A DNA stretch of 43,169 bases from Syntrophaceae bacterium (GTDB lineage: Bacteria; Desulfobacterota; BSN033; UBA1163): positions 1-43,169 of the forward strand of contig JACAEX010000036.1 of NCBI GenBank assembly GCA_013388635.1, in the 5' to 3' direction. This document shows positions 30,642-39,104 of this stretch, in pieces. The stretch's first letter is position 1. Each line of letters starts with the position of its first letter. A model generated the notes under the pieces. The model had not been told where the DNA came from, made no database searches, and was given only the letters and a program-made list of their open reading frames with translations. The position numbers and the translations under genes are program-made.

Positions 30642-32016
30642 GGGAAGAACCCATAGACCGGTCATCCAGGCTGAGAAATGTCACACCTGTGACGTCTGTA
30701 TCCAGGGCTGCCCCGCTGAGCTTATCCCAGAATATCGGAAGGAGGAGAGGAGTCTCCGGGGAGCCCTCTATCGTGGAAAGATCGGCAGAAGGACCGTCAG
30801 GGAACGGATCCCTTTGCCACCTTGTGAGGAGGCCTGTCCCATTGGACAGGATACCAGGGGCTACGTGGCTCTGGTGGCAAGAGGAAGATTCAGAGAGGCC
30901 TTTGAATCGATCCGGGAGGTCAACCCCCTGCCTGCAGTCTGTGGATTCATCTGCCACCATCCTTGCGAGGAGGCCTGTTTGAGGGGAGAAGTGGATCAAC
31001 CGATTCCCATCCGGCTCCTCAAGCGGTTTGTCGCAGAATATGAGCGGAGCGGCGAGAAGGTCCTGAGGAGGCCGAGGAGAAAAAGGCGCGAAAGGATTCT
31101 GGTCATCGGATCCGGGCCAGCGGGTCTGGCAGCGGCGAATGATCTGAGACTTCTCGGCTATGAGGTGACGATCATGGAGTCCCTGCCTTTTCTCGGAGGT
31201 ATGCTCCGTGTCGGTATCCCGGGATTTCGATTGCCAAGAGAGGTCCTCGAGATGGAGATCGAGGGGATCATGGCTTTAGGTGTTGAGATGGAGACAAACC
31301 ATCGTTTCCACTTCGACGGGAAGGCCGGGAGATTTGAGAAACTGGGTTTCCAGGCTGCCTTTCTTTCGATCGGAGCTCACCGGAGTCTGAGATTGAATAT
31401 CCCGGGCGAAGGACTTCGGGGCGTCCTTCGCGGTGTGGAATTTTTGAGGGATATCAATCTTGGAAAGAAGGTGGAAATCGGGAAGAAGATCGCTGTCATC
31501 GGTGGAGGAAACGTGGCCCTCGATGTTGCCCGATCAGCCATCCGCTTGGGTTCGGAGTCGGTCGAGATCTACTATCGAAGGTCAAGAGAGGAGATGCCTG
31601 CAATCCCTGAAGAGGTGGACGAGGCGATCCGCGAAGGCATAAAGATCCATTTTTTGGCCTCGCCCGTCAAGATTATTGGGAGAGGAAGGAAGGTCATTGG
31701 AATGGATTGTGTGAGGATGAGACTCGGTGAACCGGACGAGACTGGAAGGAGAAGCCCCGTCGCTCTCGAGGGTTCAAACTTCAGGGTTCGTGCGGATACG
31801 ATCATTGCAGCGGTCGGTCAAAGGGTGGACCCAAATGCCTCTAAGGGATTTGAGACCAACCGAGATGGGACGATCTGGGTTGATCCTGAAACCGGAGAGA
31901 CCAGCATCAGAGGTGTCTTCGCGGGTGGCGATGCGGTGACAGGTCCAGGCTGGGCGATCGATGCGATTGCCGCGGGAAAGAAGGGAGCCAAGGCCATTGA
32001 CGAGTATCTCTCATAA
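30634..32016 (+). CDS. GltD-like FAD/NAD(P) oxidoreductase with an N-terminal Fe-S motif
   Basis: A 460-residue protein. The N-terminus has a ferredoxin-like motif CHTCDVCIQGCPAE. It is followed by the Fe-S domain of the glutamate synthase small chain family (CEEACPIGQDTRGYVALVAR, VCGFICHHPCEEACLRG) and two Rossmann folds: FAD (ILVIGSGPAGLAAANDLRLL) and NAD(P) (IAVIGGGNVALDVARSAIRL). The closing motif is GVFAGGDAVTGPGWAIDAIA. Such proteins pass electrons between NAD(P)H and Fe-S carriers. Next to a 2-oxoacid:ferredoxin oxidoreductase it probably links ferredoxin to the nicotinamide pool. ATG at 30634 is chosen over a GTG two codons earlier for its GGAAGG site. Confidence 0.88.
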   Translation: MVEGRTHRPVIQAEKCHTCDVCIQGCPAELIPEYRKEERSLRGALYRGKIGRRTVRERIPLPPCEEACPIGQDTRGYVALVARGRFREAFESIREVNPLPAVCGFICHHPCEEACLRGEVDQPIPIRLLKRFVAEYERSGEKVLRRPRRKRRERILVIGSGPAGLAAANDLRLLGYEVTIMESLPFLGGMLRVGIPGFRLPREVLEMEIEGIMALGVEMETNHRFHFDGKAGRFEKLGFQAAFLSIGAHRSLRLNIPGEGLRGVLRGVEFLRDINLGKKVEIGKKIAVIGGGNVALDVARSAIRLGSESVEIYYRRSREEMPAIPEEVDEAIREGIKIHFLASPVKIIGRGRKVIGMDCVRMRLGEPDETGRRSPVALEGSNFRVRADTIIAAVGQRVDPNASKGFETNRDGTIWVDPETGETSIRGVFAGGDAVTGPGWAIDAIAAGKKGAKAIDEYLS

Positions 32017-32048
32017 ATTTTTTATGATAAGGGCGGTGATATGAATAT

Positions 32049-32179
32049 AAATCCGAAGCACGAAATCCGAAACTCAAAACAATCTCAAATGATCGAAATT
32101 CAAAATTCAAAATTCAAAATTCAAAATGAAACCATTAGTTGTGCTTAGAAAATTTGGTTATTCGGATTTGTTTCGGATT
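32049..32179. repeat. AT-rich inverted repeat (type B) with a heptanucleotide tandem array
   Basis: AAATCCGAAGCACGAAATCC on the left and TTCGGATTTGTTTCGGATT on the right are imperfect complements. Between them TTCAAAA is repeated four times without interruption (32099-32126). It lies in the 220-base gap between the GltD-like gene and the ferredoxin gene; the rest of that gap shows nothing else. Confidence 0.55.
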
Positions 32180-32236
32180 GGTCTTTAACGGACGCTTCGC
32201 CCGACATTAGAATTTCGAATTTTTTGGCAGAGAGTT

Positions 32237-32557
32237 ATGGTCAAGGAATGTAAGAAAGAGGTGATAAGGACTCCCAGACGGAGGACTCTTCCGCTCAAAA
32301 AACGGAGAGAGGGGTTCGCTCCGGTGGAATTCGGTCTCAAAAGGGAAGAGGCCCTCCGGGAAGCACAGCGCTGCCTCGGCTTTAGGGAATGCGAGTCCTG
32401 TGAGATCTGCAGTCTGCTCTGTCCGGATCTCTGTATCACGCGAGATGAAAAGACCGGAGAGGTTCTGATCGATTTAGATTACTGCAAAGGATGTGGCATC
32501 TGTGCCTCTGTCTGCCCCAAAGGGGCTATCCAGATGGTATGGGAGGAGGGGATATGA
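32237..32557 (+). CDS. Two-cluster ferredoxin-type protein (delta-subunit-like)
   Basis: A 106-residue protein. Residues 1-50 are basic and have no cluster. The segment EEALREAQRCLGFRECESCE resembles the linker in GltD-like flavoproteins. Two [4Fe-4S] motifs follow, CESCEICSLLCPDLCI and CKGCGICASVCPKGAI. It is probably the electron-accepting delta-like subunit of the 2-oxoacid oxidoreductase or a partner of the GltD-like protein. It overlaps the pxpA start as ATGA, which ties the Fe-S operon to the 5-oxoprolinase genes. Confidence 0.87.
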   Translation: MVKECKKEVIRTPRRRTLPLKKRREGFAPVEFGLKREEALREAQRCLGFRECESCEICSLLCPDLCITRDEKTGEVLIDLDYCKGCGICASVCPKGAIQMVWEEGI

Positions 32558-33342
32558 GTCGGAAGATCCAGATCGACATGAACTCTGACGTCGGGGAGAG
32601 TTTTGGCGTCTACAAATTGGGGCTCGATGAGGAGGTGGTCCCTCAGATCACTTCGGCCAACATTGCCTGTGGGTTTCATGGAGGGGATCCTGGCGTCATG
32701 CGAAAGACGATCACCTTGGCAAAACAGTACGGCGTGGAAGTGGGGGCCCATCCCGGTTTTCCAGATCTGGTTGGATTCGGCCGGAGAAATGTGGATGCCA
32801 CCCTCGAGGAGATTCAGGATGACGTGATCTATCAGATGGGCGCGCTTCAGGCCTTTGCCGCCGCACAGGGATTAAGGCTTCAGCACGTGAAACCTCACGG
32901 TGCCCTGTACAACATGGCCGTGGCCAACCCTAAGATATGGGATGCCATTGCAGAGGCAGTGGCCAAAGTGGATCGAGAGGTCATCCTGGTCGTCCTGGCT
33001 TCCTCGAACAGGGAGCCCCTTCAGGAGATTGGGAAACGCCACGGCATCCGGATCGCATTTGAAGCCTTTCCGGATCGGGCCTACCGGAGCGATGGGTCCT
33101 TGGTCTCCCGAAGAGAGAAAGGGGCGGTGATTCACGATCACGAAGTCGTGGCCAAAAGGGCGCTGAAGATGGCCCTGGAGAGAAAGGTGGTCGCCATCGA
33201 TGGGACAGAGATCGAACTCAAGGCGGACACCCTCTGTGTCCACGGCGACAACCCCTCGGCCGTCCAGATGGTGAAGAAGATCCGAGAGGGGCTGATGACA
33301 TCGGGCGTAGACGTAAGACCGATGAAGCACTTCATTGTTTGA
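32554..33342 (+). CDS. pxpA: 5-oxoprolinase subunit A (LamB/YcsF family)
   Basis: A 262-residue protein of the LamB/YcsF family. The opening IDMNSDVGESFGVYKLGLDE is diagnostic, followed by SANIACGFHGGDPGVMRKTI, GVEVGAHPGFPDLVGFGRR and LQHVKPHGALYNMA. With PxpB and PxpC it hydrolyses 5-oxoproline (pyroglutamate) to glutamate using ATP. The start is set by a four-base overlap with the ferredoxin gene, although the frame is open further upstream. The three subunit genes are in the standard order here. Confidence 0.93.
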   Translation: MSRKIQIDMNSDVGESFGVYKLGLDEEVVPQITSANIACGFHGGDPGVMRKTITLAKQYGVEVGAHPGFPDLVGFGRRNVDATLEEIQDDVIYQMGALQAFAAAQGLRLQHVKPHGALYNMAVANPKIWDAIAEAVAKVDREVILVVLASSNREPLQEIGKRHGIRIAFEAFPDRAYRSDGSLVSRREKGAVIHDHEVVAKRALKMALERKVVAIDGTEIELKADTLCVHGDNPSAVQMVKKIREGLMTSGVDVRPMKHFIV

Positions 33343-33345
33343 GCA

Positions 33346-33448
33346 CCAAATCCCAGGCACCAATAATCAAATAAATTTCCAATATTCAAATTCGAAGATC
33401 GATTACTTTGGTGATGGGTCATTAGTTGGGATTCCGTGCCTGGAATTT
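33346..33448. repeat. AT-rich inverted repeat (type B) between pxpA and pxpB
   Basis: CCAAATCCCAGGCACCAATA near the left end and TTGGGATTCCGTGCCTGGAA near the right end are imperfect complements (CCAGGCAC against GTGCCTGG is exact). It fills the 112-base gap between two subunit genes, as similar sequence does between other gene pairs here. Confidence 0.55.
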
Positions 33449-33454
33449 AGCATT

Positions 33455-34144
33455 ATGGTCCTCTATCCCAAGATCCAATTTTATCTGATGGGCGATCGGG
33501 CGCTCCTCCTCGAATTCGGGGACGAGATCAGTTCCGAGGTCAATGAGAGGGTGAGGAGGATGGCCCTGGCCGTTGAAGCCGCCTCGATCGAAGGGATCGT
33601 TGAAACGATCCCGACCTACCGCTCTCTGCTCGTCCTGTACAATCCGTTGATCCTCTCTATCGAAGAGATGAAAAAGGGATTGGAGAAGATAGAGGAAGGG
33701 CTTCAAGAGGGTCTCTTCCCAGAGCCCAGGTTGACGCGGGTCCCGGTCCTTTACGGAGGTCCTTACGGTCCGGACCTGGAAGGGGTGGCCAGGTATCATC
33801 AGATCTCTCCTGAAGAAGTGATCCGACTTCATTGCAGCAAACCTTACTTCATCTATATGATTGGCTTTATGCCAGGTTTTCCTTATATGGGGGAGCTTCC
33901 CCAGGAACTGGTTACACCGCGGCTCAAAACGCCGAGGCTTTCAGTGCCTGCGGGCTCTGTGGCGATTGCACAGAGACAGACAGGGATCTACCCCATGGAG
34001 AGCCCGGGCGGCTGGCAGATCCTCGGCCGGACGCCTGTCAAACTCTTCGATCCGGAAAAGGATCCTCCAGCCCTTCTTCATACAGGGGATCTTGTCCAGT
34101 TCTACCCGATCAGCGAGAAGGAATTTAAGGAATGGAGCGAGTAG
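33455..34144 (+). CDS. pxpB: 5-oxoprolinase subunit B (KipI family)
   Basis: A 229-residue protein of the KipI family. Marks are LMGDRALLLEFGDEISSEVN near the start, VPVLYGGPYGPDLEGVA, and YFIYMIGFMPGFPYMGELPQ followed by PRLSVPAGSVAIAQRQTGIY. The Bacillus homologue was first seen as a kinase inhibitor, but the conserved role is as a 5-oxoprolinase subunit. ATG at 33455 is used although no Shine-Dalgarno is visible; the frame is open through the preceding repeat. It overlaps pxpC by 13 bases. Confidence 0.9.
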   Translation: MVLYPKIQFYLMGDRALLLEFGDEISSEVNERVRRMALAVEAASIEGIVETIPTYRSLLVLYNPLILSIEEMKKGLEKIEEGLQEGLFPEPRLTRVPVLYGGPYGPDLEGVARYHQISPEEVIRLHCSKPYFIYMIGFMPGFPYMGELPQELVTPRLKTPRLSVPAGSVAIAQRQTGIYPMESPGGWQILGRTPVKLFDPEKDPPALLHTGDLVQFYPISEKEFKEWSE

Positions 34145-35097
34145 AAGCTTTTGAAGTTCTGGAGCCCGGCGTTCTGACCACCGTTCAGGACCTTGGTCGC
34201 TACGGCTTTGGTCGGTTCGGTGTTCCGCCGTCCGGGGCCCTGGATACCTTCTCCTTAAGGGTGGGTAATCTTCTTGTAGGAAACCAGGAGGACGAGGCAT
34301 CTCTCGAGATCACCCTGACAGGCCTGAAGTTGAAGGCGCTTCGAGAGTTGGTCATCGCCATCACAGGAGCAGATCTCTTCCCCATGTTGAATGGAGAAGC
34401 CCTGGAGATGTGGAGGGCCCATCTCCTCGTAGAGGGCGATGTCATCACATTCAAGAGGGTTCGGTCAGGTTGCCGCGCCTACCTCTGCCTGAGTGGAGGA
34501 TTTGACGTTCCGAGAACCATGGGGAGCAGATCTACCTATCTCAAAGGTAGGTTTGGCGGGCTTGAGGGAAGGGCGTTGCAACGTGGAGATGTCCTTTCGA
34601 CAGTTGACCAACCGCAACCTCTGGACAGGATCGGTCTCCGATTCCCGTGTGACTGGATCCCTTCTTTTGAGAAGGAGGCCATTGTCAGGGTAATCCCTGG
34701 TCCCCAGGATCACCATTTTACGGAAAAGGGTTTCAGAACATTCTCTTCTTCAACCTATCAGGTCACCCCTCAATGTGATCGCATGGGGATCCGGCTGGAG
34801 GGTCCGGGGATCGAACGCCGACCCGATGTGGAGGAGTCGATCATTTCGGAGGGATTGGTCTCAGGCGCGATCCAGGTCCCTGGCGATGGAAAACCGATCA
34901 TCATCCTGTCGGAGCTGGTCACCGGAGGCTATACAAAGATCGCGACCGTGATCTCCACGGATTTGATGAAAGCCGCGCAACTCAAACCCGGTGACAGGGT
35001 GCGATTCGAAACGACTTCAATCGAGGAGGCTCACCGCCTTTTGAAAGAACAGGAGGGGAGGCTAAAGGGATTCAAAGAGTCCATCGAGCATCGTTGA
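34132..35097 (+). CDS. pxpC: 5-oxoprolinase subunit C (KipA family)
   Basis: A 321-residue protein of the biotin-dependent carboxyltransferase-like KipA family. Marks are VLEPGVLTTVQDLGRYGFGR at the start, GVPPSGALDTFSLRVGNLLV, YLCLSGGFDVPRTMGSRSTY and, near the C-terminus, IQVPGDGKPIIILSELVTGG. It completes the PxpABC complex. It begins inside pxpB, so the subunits should be made in matched amounts. Confidence 0.92.
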   Translation: MERVEAFEVLEPGVLTTVQDLGRYGFGRFGVPPSGALDTFSLRVGNLLVGNQEDEASLEITLTGLKLKALRELVIAITGADLFPMLNGEALEMWRAHLLVEGDVITFKRVRSGCRAYLCLSGGFDVPRTMGSRSTYLKGRFGGLEGRALQRGDVLSTVDQPQPLDRIGLRFPCDWIPSFEKEAIVRVIPGPQDHHFTEKGFRTFSSSTYQVTPQCDRMGIRLEGPGIERRPDVEESIISEGLVSGAIQVPGDGKPIIILSELVTGGYTKIATVISTDLMKAAQLKPGDRVRFETTSIEEAHRLLKEQEGRLKGFKESIEHR

Positions 35098-35130
35098 TGA
35101 CAATAAATTTTTGTGCACAAGGAGACCGAG

Positions 35131-35910
35131 ATGTCATCCCCATTACCGATCCACGAAATCTACGCCGTTAAATATGCAGGACCGTTCTCTCGGCCCGTGG
35201 CTAAAGTTCTCTGGAATACAGACTGGGAGAAAGAGATCGAGATCAATTACTATATCTGGGTGGTTAAAGGAGATGAGGGTCCCTTTGTCGTGGATTGCGG
35301 CATGAGCCCATCTTTGGCCCGCGAGATGAAGCTGAAAGGTTATGTCGATCCTGTGGAGATGCTGGCAAGGATGGGGATCGAAGCCTCCCGGGTCAAGAGG
35401 GTGGTCGTCACTCACATGAATTTCGATCATATCAGTGGAGCTGAACTCTTTCCCAATGCGACCTTCTACGTTCAGGAAAAGGAGTTCAACTTCTGGGTGA
35501 AAGATCCCATCGCCAGGAAACCTCCTTTCCTCATGCTTTCGGATCCTGTTGGGAACTCATATCTTGCCAGACTCGAAGGAACGGAAAGATTGGTTCTGGT
35601 CAACGGAGATCGAGTCATCCTTCCGGGGATCGAACTCCTCCTGGCCCCAGGGCATACCCCTGGACTCCAGGCGGTCGCTGTGAATACGGCCCGGGGCACA
35701 GCCATCGTGGGGTCGGACTGCGCTCATCTCTTCAGAAATTATGAAGAGGAGATTCCGAGTTGTTTCATCATCGATATGGTCGCCTGGATGAGGACCTACG
35801 ATAAGTTGAAGTCAAAAGTCTCCTCGCCCGATCTCCTCTTCCCCGGCCATGATATGAGGATGTTAACCCAATATCCGAAAGTGGCAGAGGAGATCACTCG
35901 CTTGGTTTAG
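35131..35910 (+). CDS. Metallo-beta-lactamase-fold hydrolase, N-acyl homoserine lactonase-like
   Basis: A 259-residue MBL-fold protein. Metal-ligand motifs in order are THMNFDHISG (about residue 94), GHTPGLQAVAV, the bridging aspartate in IVGSDCAHLF, and the late histidine in LFPGHDMRM. The first motif reads H-x-N-x-D-H where the family normally has H-x-H-x-D-H, so one zinc ligand is replaced by asparagine. The start ATG at 35131 has AAGGAG upstream. Position after pxpABC suggests a metabolic lactone or cyclic-amide substrate rather than quorum quenching, but this is only inferred from context. The 3' end overlaps the convergent propeller gene by 17 bases. Confidence 0.82.
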   Translation: MSSPLPIHEIYAVKYAGPFSRPVAKVLWNTDWEKEIEINYYIWVVKGDEGPFVVDCGMSPSLAREMKLKGYVDPVEMLARMGIEASRVKRVVVTHMNFDHISGAELFPNATFYVQEKEFNFWVKDPIARKPPFLMLSDPVGNSYLARLEGTERLVLVNGDRVILPGIELLLAPGHTPGLQAVAVNTARGTAIVGSDCAHLFRNYEEEIPSCFIIDMVAWMRTYDKLKSKVSSPDLLFPGHDMRMLTQYPKVAEEITRLV

Positions 35911-37753
35911 AGGGGAGAGGGATCTCAAACTCCCAGAGATTTGAACCTGAACCGAAATAGATCTTCCGGCCCAGGATCGCCATCCCCTCATCAATCGGAA
36001 CAGGAGGTTTTGCCAGAAGGGAGATCTGGTGGTTGGCCGGATCGATAGAAAAGATCGCTTCCTTTGAAAGCCCATAGAGTTTTCCCTCCGGTCCAGGGAG
36101 AAGGGAAATCTCTGCTGGTTCCTTGAACTCGAGATCCATAACTTTTATCACCTCTCTCTTTTCGGGATCGAAGGCAAAGGCCTTCTCGTTATCTGTGATC
36201 CCATAGAGCATCCCGTCGAGCGTTGTGGCAAGGGAAAGGATGGTCTTTGCGCCTGCGACAGGGATGATTTCAAAAACCTTCTTCTCCTCCTTAGGATCCC
36301 AGAGCATGAGCTTTGCCTCTTTCTCAACGGCCCTCGTCCCCCCTCCCCCTCTGACAGAGCTGCCTGCTCCAATGAGATCCAGTTTCTCAATATAAGCCAG
36401 GCATGCAATGCTCTGATTCTCCACCACGTGGCGATAACCCCTCCTCTCCTCTCTTCTCGGATCATAGACGGTGAGACCGCCTCCGAGGAGGCCATAGTCA
36501 GGGTAACTTCCGATATAGATCTTTTCGTGGGGTCCGGCGATCATGGCCCTGGGCCGATCCTGCTCCCCACCTAAGGGGCCGAGGTCCTTTGGATTGGCAT
36601 CTTCGCGGCTGCCCGGTCGGAGCGGCTTTCCCGGGTCGTAGACCGAAAGCCTTGCGCCGGGGTAGGAGCAGAAGAAGAGCTTACCACCCAGAGGTGCCAT
36701 GGAATAGATTTCTCCATTGGCATGGGGGACCTTTCCAAGATTTATAAGGGAGCCATCCTTAGGATCATAGACAAAGAGGCGAAGGGGAAGCATGCTGCTT
36801 CCATAGATTCGGCCATCCGGGCCGAGCCCGACTACGAAGATATAGGCGCCAGAGGCATTGTATTGGATCGGAAAATCTCTCTCTTCCTTTGTAAAGGGAT
36901 TCCGGATCCGAAGAAATCGATCGTCCACGAGGCTGAACTGTCGGCCATCCGGCAGGCCCTTTTCCGGAAAAGGAACCTCCTTTCCAGAGACCTCCATCAG
37001 CCCTGCTCCTTCAATACGATACCATCGGCCCGGCGGAAGAAGTTGCGCATAAATCTTTCCGTCCTTGCCCTTGACCAAACTCACCCGCCCCGATTTTCGA
37101 TCTTCCGGAGAAAGCAGGGAGGTCCTGGTCTTTTTCTCCGGATCGAACAAGACGATGTCCCTCTTCGCAAACTGGATCGCACAGTAGACCATGCCGTCAT
37201 CCCCGGCAGTCGGATAGCAGTAGAACTGATCAGGATCCGTTCGACCAAAATTCTCACTCTTTCCAGTTTTTGGATCGAAAGAGAAAAGGTTGGTCGATGG
37301 ATAGGTCCCTCCCCAGATCTTTCCGTCCGGCGCGGTCGTCAGGGCACAGATAAAGGACTCTTTTTCTCCTCCAGGTTGTCCGAGGTCATCCCATTGCTCT
37401 GTTTTCGGATCAAAGCGCAGGAGATGGGCATGATAATAACTCCCGAGGTAGATTCGATTTTCGTGATCCACGGTAAATCCCCAGGATCCCATCTCCGAAG
37501 AGAGGGGCCCATTGAATTGCCGCATCTGGCCTGTATCCGGATTGAGAGCGAGAAGAAAGAGAGGGGACTTATACTGTCCGAAGGAGAGGTAGATCGTGTC
37601 CTTCACTCCTGTCTTCCCCGGACCTGCATAAACCCCCCAGCAGATCGCATCTTTCACAGGTGTGCCGAGGTCCCGGAAGGCGAAGGAAATTCCTTGGTAA
37701 AGCGTTACACAAAAGAGAATGGAGACCAAGATCGAGATGAGGAAAGAGCGCAT
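35894..37753 (-). CDS. Exported beta-propeller repeat protein
   Basis: A 619-residue protein with an N-terminal signal peptide (FLISILVSILFCVTLYQGIS). The rest is built of repeated blades, each with a YDP or FDP strand end and a G-[KR]-[IL]-Y strand. Examples are ENRIYLGSYYHAHLLRFDPK, DGKIWGGTYPSTNLFSFDPK, DGRIYGSSMLPLRLFVYDPK and EKIYIGSYPDYGLLGGGLTV. Around 10 or more blade-like units are visible, perhaps two propellers. SMP-30/gluconolactonase-like or quinoprotein-like propellers are the closest general match, but no catalytic residues could be assigned. It lies 64 bases after the NYN gene on the same strand and is tail-to-tail with the lactonase-like gene. Confidence 0.75.
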   Translation of the reverse strand: MRSFLISILVSILFCVTLYQGISFAFRDLGTPVKDAICWGVYAGPGKTGVKDTIYLSFGQYKSPLFLLALNPDTGQMRQFNGPLSSEMGSWGFTVDHENRIYLGSYYHAHLLRFDPKTEQWDDLGQPGGEKESFICALTTAPDGKIWGGTYPSTNLFSFDPKTGKSENFGRTDPDQFYCYPTAGDDGMVYCAIQFAKRDIVLFDPEKKTRTSLLSPEDRKSGRVSLVKGKDGKIYAQLLPPGRWYRIEGAGLMEVSGKEVPFPEKGLPDGRQFSLVDDRFLRIRNPFTKEERDFPIQYNASGAYIFVVGLGPDGRIYGSSMLPLRLFVYDPKDGSLINLGKVPHANGEIYSMAPLGGKLFFCSYPGARLSVYDPGKPLRPGSREDANPKDLGPLGGEQDRPRAMIAGPHEKIYIGSYPDYGLLGGGLTVYDPRREERRGYRHVVENQSIACLAYIEKLDLIGAGSSVRGGGGTRAVEKEAKLMLWDPKEEKKVFEIIPVAGAKTILSLATTLDGMLYGITDNEKAFAFDPEKREVIKVMDLEFKEPAEISLLPGPEGKLYGLSKEAIFSIDPANHQISLLAKPPVPIDEGMAILGRKIYFGSGSNLWEFEIPLPSKPSE

Positions 37754-37817
37754 GACACCGACAATGGTTTTGATCCTTTCTTGAAATCAACGATCGAACC
37801 GAACTTAGCAAACGCCT

Positions 37818-38762
37818 TTAAACGACCGGCTCTGTTTCCGGCGAAGCGGGTCGCATAGCAACAGGTTCAGTTCCCGTGTCAGGCTCGGAAGCAGCCACCG
37901 AAGGAGCGGAGGGCTGTGGCTTTTGTCTTCTTGACCTTGGCCGCCATCGAGACTTTTGGCTCTTCTGCTCCTTCTTTTTCTCCTCTTCTCCCCGGTCCCT
38001 CTTCTTTGTTCGGCCGAAATCGACAATGACGTAGGTGCCGCTTCGTGGATCGGTCCGGAGCTGGATGACGCCCTCCTTTTCTGCATCTTCAAGAAGGTCG
38101 CTAAAGGTCCGGTATCCATGGTAGGATTCGTTGAAGGAGGGCTTCTTCCGTTTCATCGTCTCTTTGACCAGGGAAGACCACAAGACCTCCTTATTCTCCC
38201 GGACCAGGGCCACGACAGAATCGACCAAAAGCTGGAAGGCCTCTCTCTTCTTTTCGGGCAGATCCTGTTCGATCCTCGGCGGAGTGCTCAAAGGCCTCTC
38301 CAGATCCTCATAATAGATGAACTCGTCGCAGTTGTCGATCAGGAGGTTGGAGCTCGAATCCTTCATCCCGAGGCCGATCACCCGTTTTCCATTCTCTTTC
38401 AGTTTGGAGACAAGAGGGGAGAAGTCGCTGTCTCCCGAGACGATGACAAAGGTGTCAATGTGCTCCTTGGAGTAGCAGAGATCGATCGAGTCCACGCAGA
38501 GCCGGATGTCTGCCGAGTTCTTTCCGCTCATCGAACGCTTTGGGATATCGATCAGTTCAATGGCAGCTTCATGAAGGGCCTTCTTGTAATCGGCATACTC
38601 AGCCCAGTCCGCATAGGCCTTCTTCACAATGATCTTCCCCTTTTCGACCAATCGCTCCAAAACCTTCTGAATGTCGAATCGCTTTTCCTTCCTGCCTCTG
38701 AATCCAAGGGCGATATTCTCAAAATCGATAAAGACCGCCAGGGTATGCTCTCCTTCGTTCAT
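37818..38762 (-). CDS. NYN-domain (LabA/DUF88-like) protein with a C-terminal LOTUS-like domain
   Basis: A 314-residue soluble protein. The NYN domain (about 8-160) is a PIN-like nuclease fold: LAVFIDFENIALGFRGRK carries the first acidic site, SADIRLCVDSIDL the second and FVIVSGDSDFSPLVSKLKEN the third; the aspartates expected to bind metal are present. A second domain at about 175-255 (EAFQLLVDSVVALVRENKEV, then YHGYRTFSDLLEDAEKEGVI) looks like an OST-HTH/LOTUS RNA-binding domain. The tail is a basic and then proline/alanine-rich disordered stretch. NYN-LOTUS proteins are thought to be RNases, but targets are unknown. A good promoter and a GGAG site precede it. Confidence 0.87.
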   Translation of the reverse strand: MNEGEHTLAVFIDFENIALGFRGRKEKRFDIQKVLERLVEKGKIIVKKAYADWAEYADYKKALHEAAIELIDIPKRSMSGKNSADIRLCVDSIDLCYSKEHIDTFVIVSGDSDFSPLVSKLKENGKRVIGLGMKDSSSNLLIDNCDEFIYYEDLERPLSTPPRIEQDLPEKKREAFQLLVDSVVALVRENKEVLWSSLVKETMKRKKPSFNESYHGYRTFSDLLEDAEKEGVIQLRTDPRSGTYVIVDFGRTKKRDRGEEEKKKEQKSQKSRWRPRSRRQKPQPSAPSVAASEPDTGTEPVAMRPASPETEPVV

Positions 38763-38801
38763 CGCTCTCCTCTCTGAATAGGGGGTAATCTTGATAAGAC
38801 C

Positions 38802-38830
38802 ATCTTACAATTAACCAGCAGATTTGTAAA
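38802..38830 (-). promoter_or_regulatory. Promoter of the NYN-LOTUS gene
   Basis: On the minus strand TTTACA (38825-38830), 17-base spacer, TAAGAT (38802-38807), 40 bases before the ATG. The gap 38763-39104 holds this promoter and one facing right; nothing else was recognised. Confidence 0.55.
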
Positions 38831-39020
38831 CAGATTTGAAATGAATCTATGCCCCTTCTTTCATCTAAGGGTGGGGGGATGCTCGCCAGGAAAATCCGAG
38901 ACTTCTGAAGTAGTGCTCCTCTGTACACCTCTAATCCATTGAAAACACTGTGTTAAACAAGTCTGGTTAGACATGGAATTGCAGATCAATTTGATTTCAG
39001 GTCCCAGAAATAAAAAAGTG

Positions 39021-39049
39021 TTGACAACTCATGCTGAAAACCTTAAAAA
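39021..39049 (+). promoter_or_regulatory. Candidate promoter of the orphan gene
   Basis: TTGACA (39021-39026), 17-base spacer, TAAAAA (39044-39049), about 55 bases before the ATG at 39105. Confidence 0.45.
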
Positions 39050-39104
39050 GTTAGGTGCGGCACTGTTAGTTTAAGGGCGTTTTTTACAGCTGTGGGGGAT
39101 TGGT

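Noticed and set aside
32049-32179. Repeats considered as a CRISPR array
   Set aside because: The units are 7-bp tandem copies and one imperfect inverted repeat; there are no unique spacers of even length and no cas genes.
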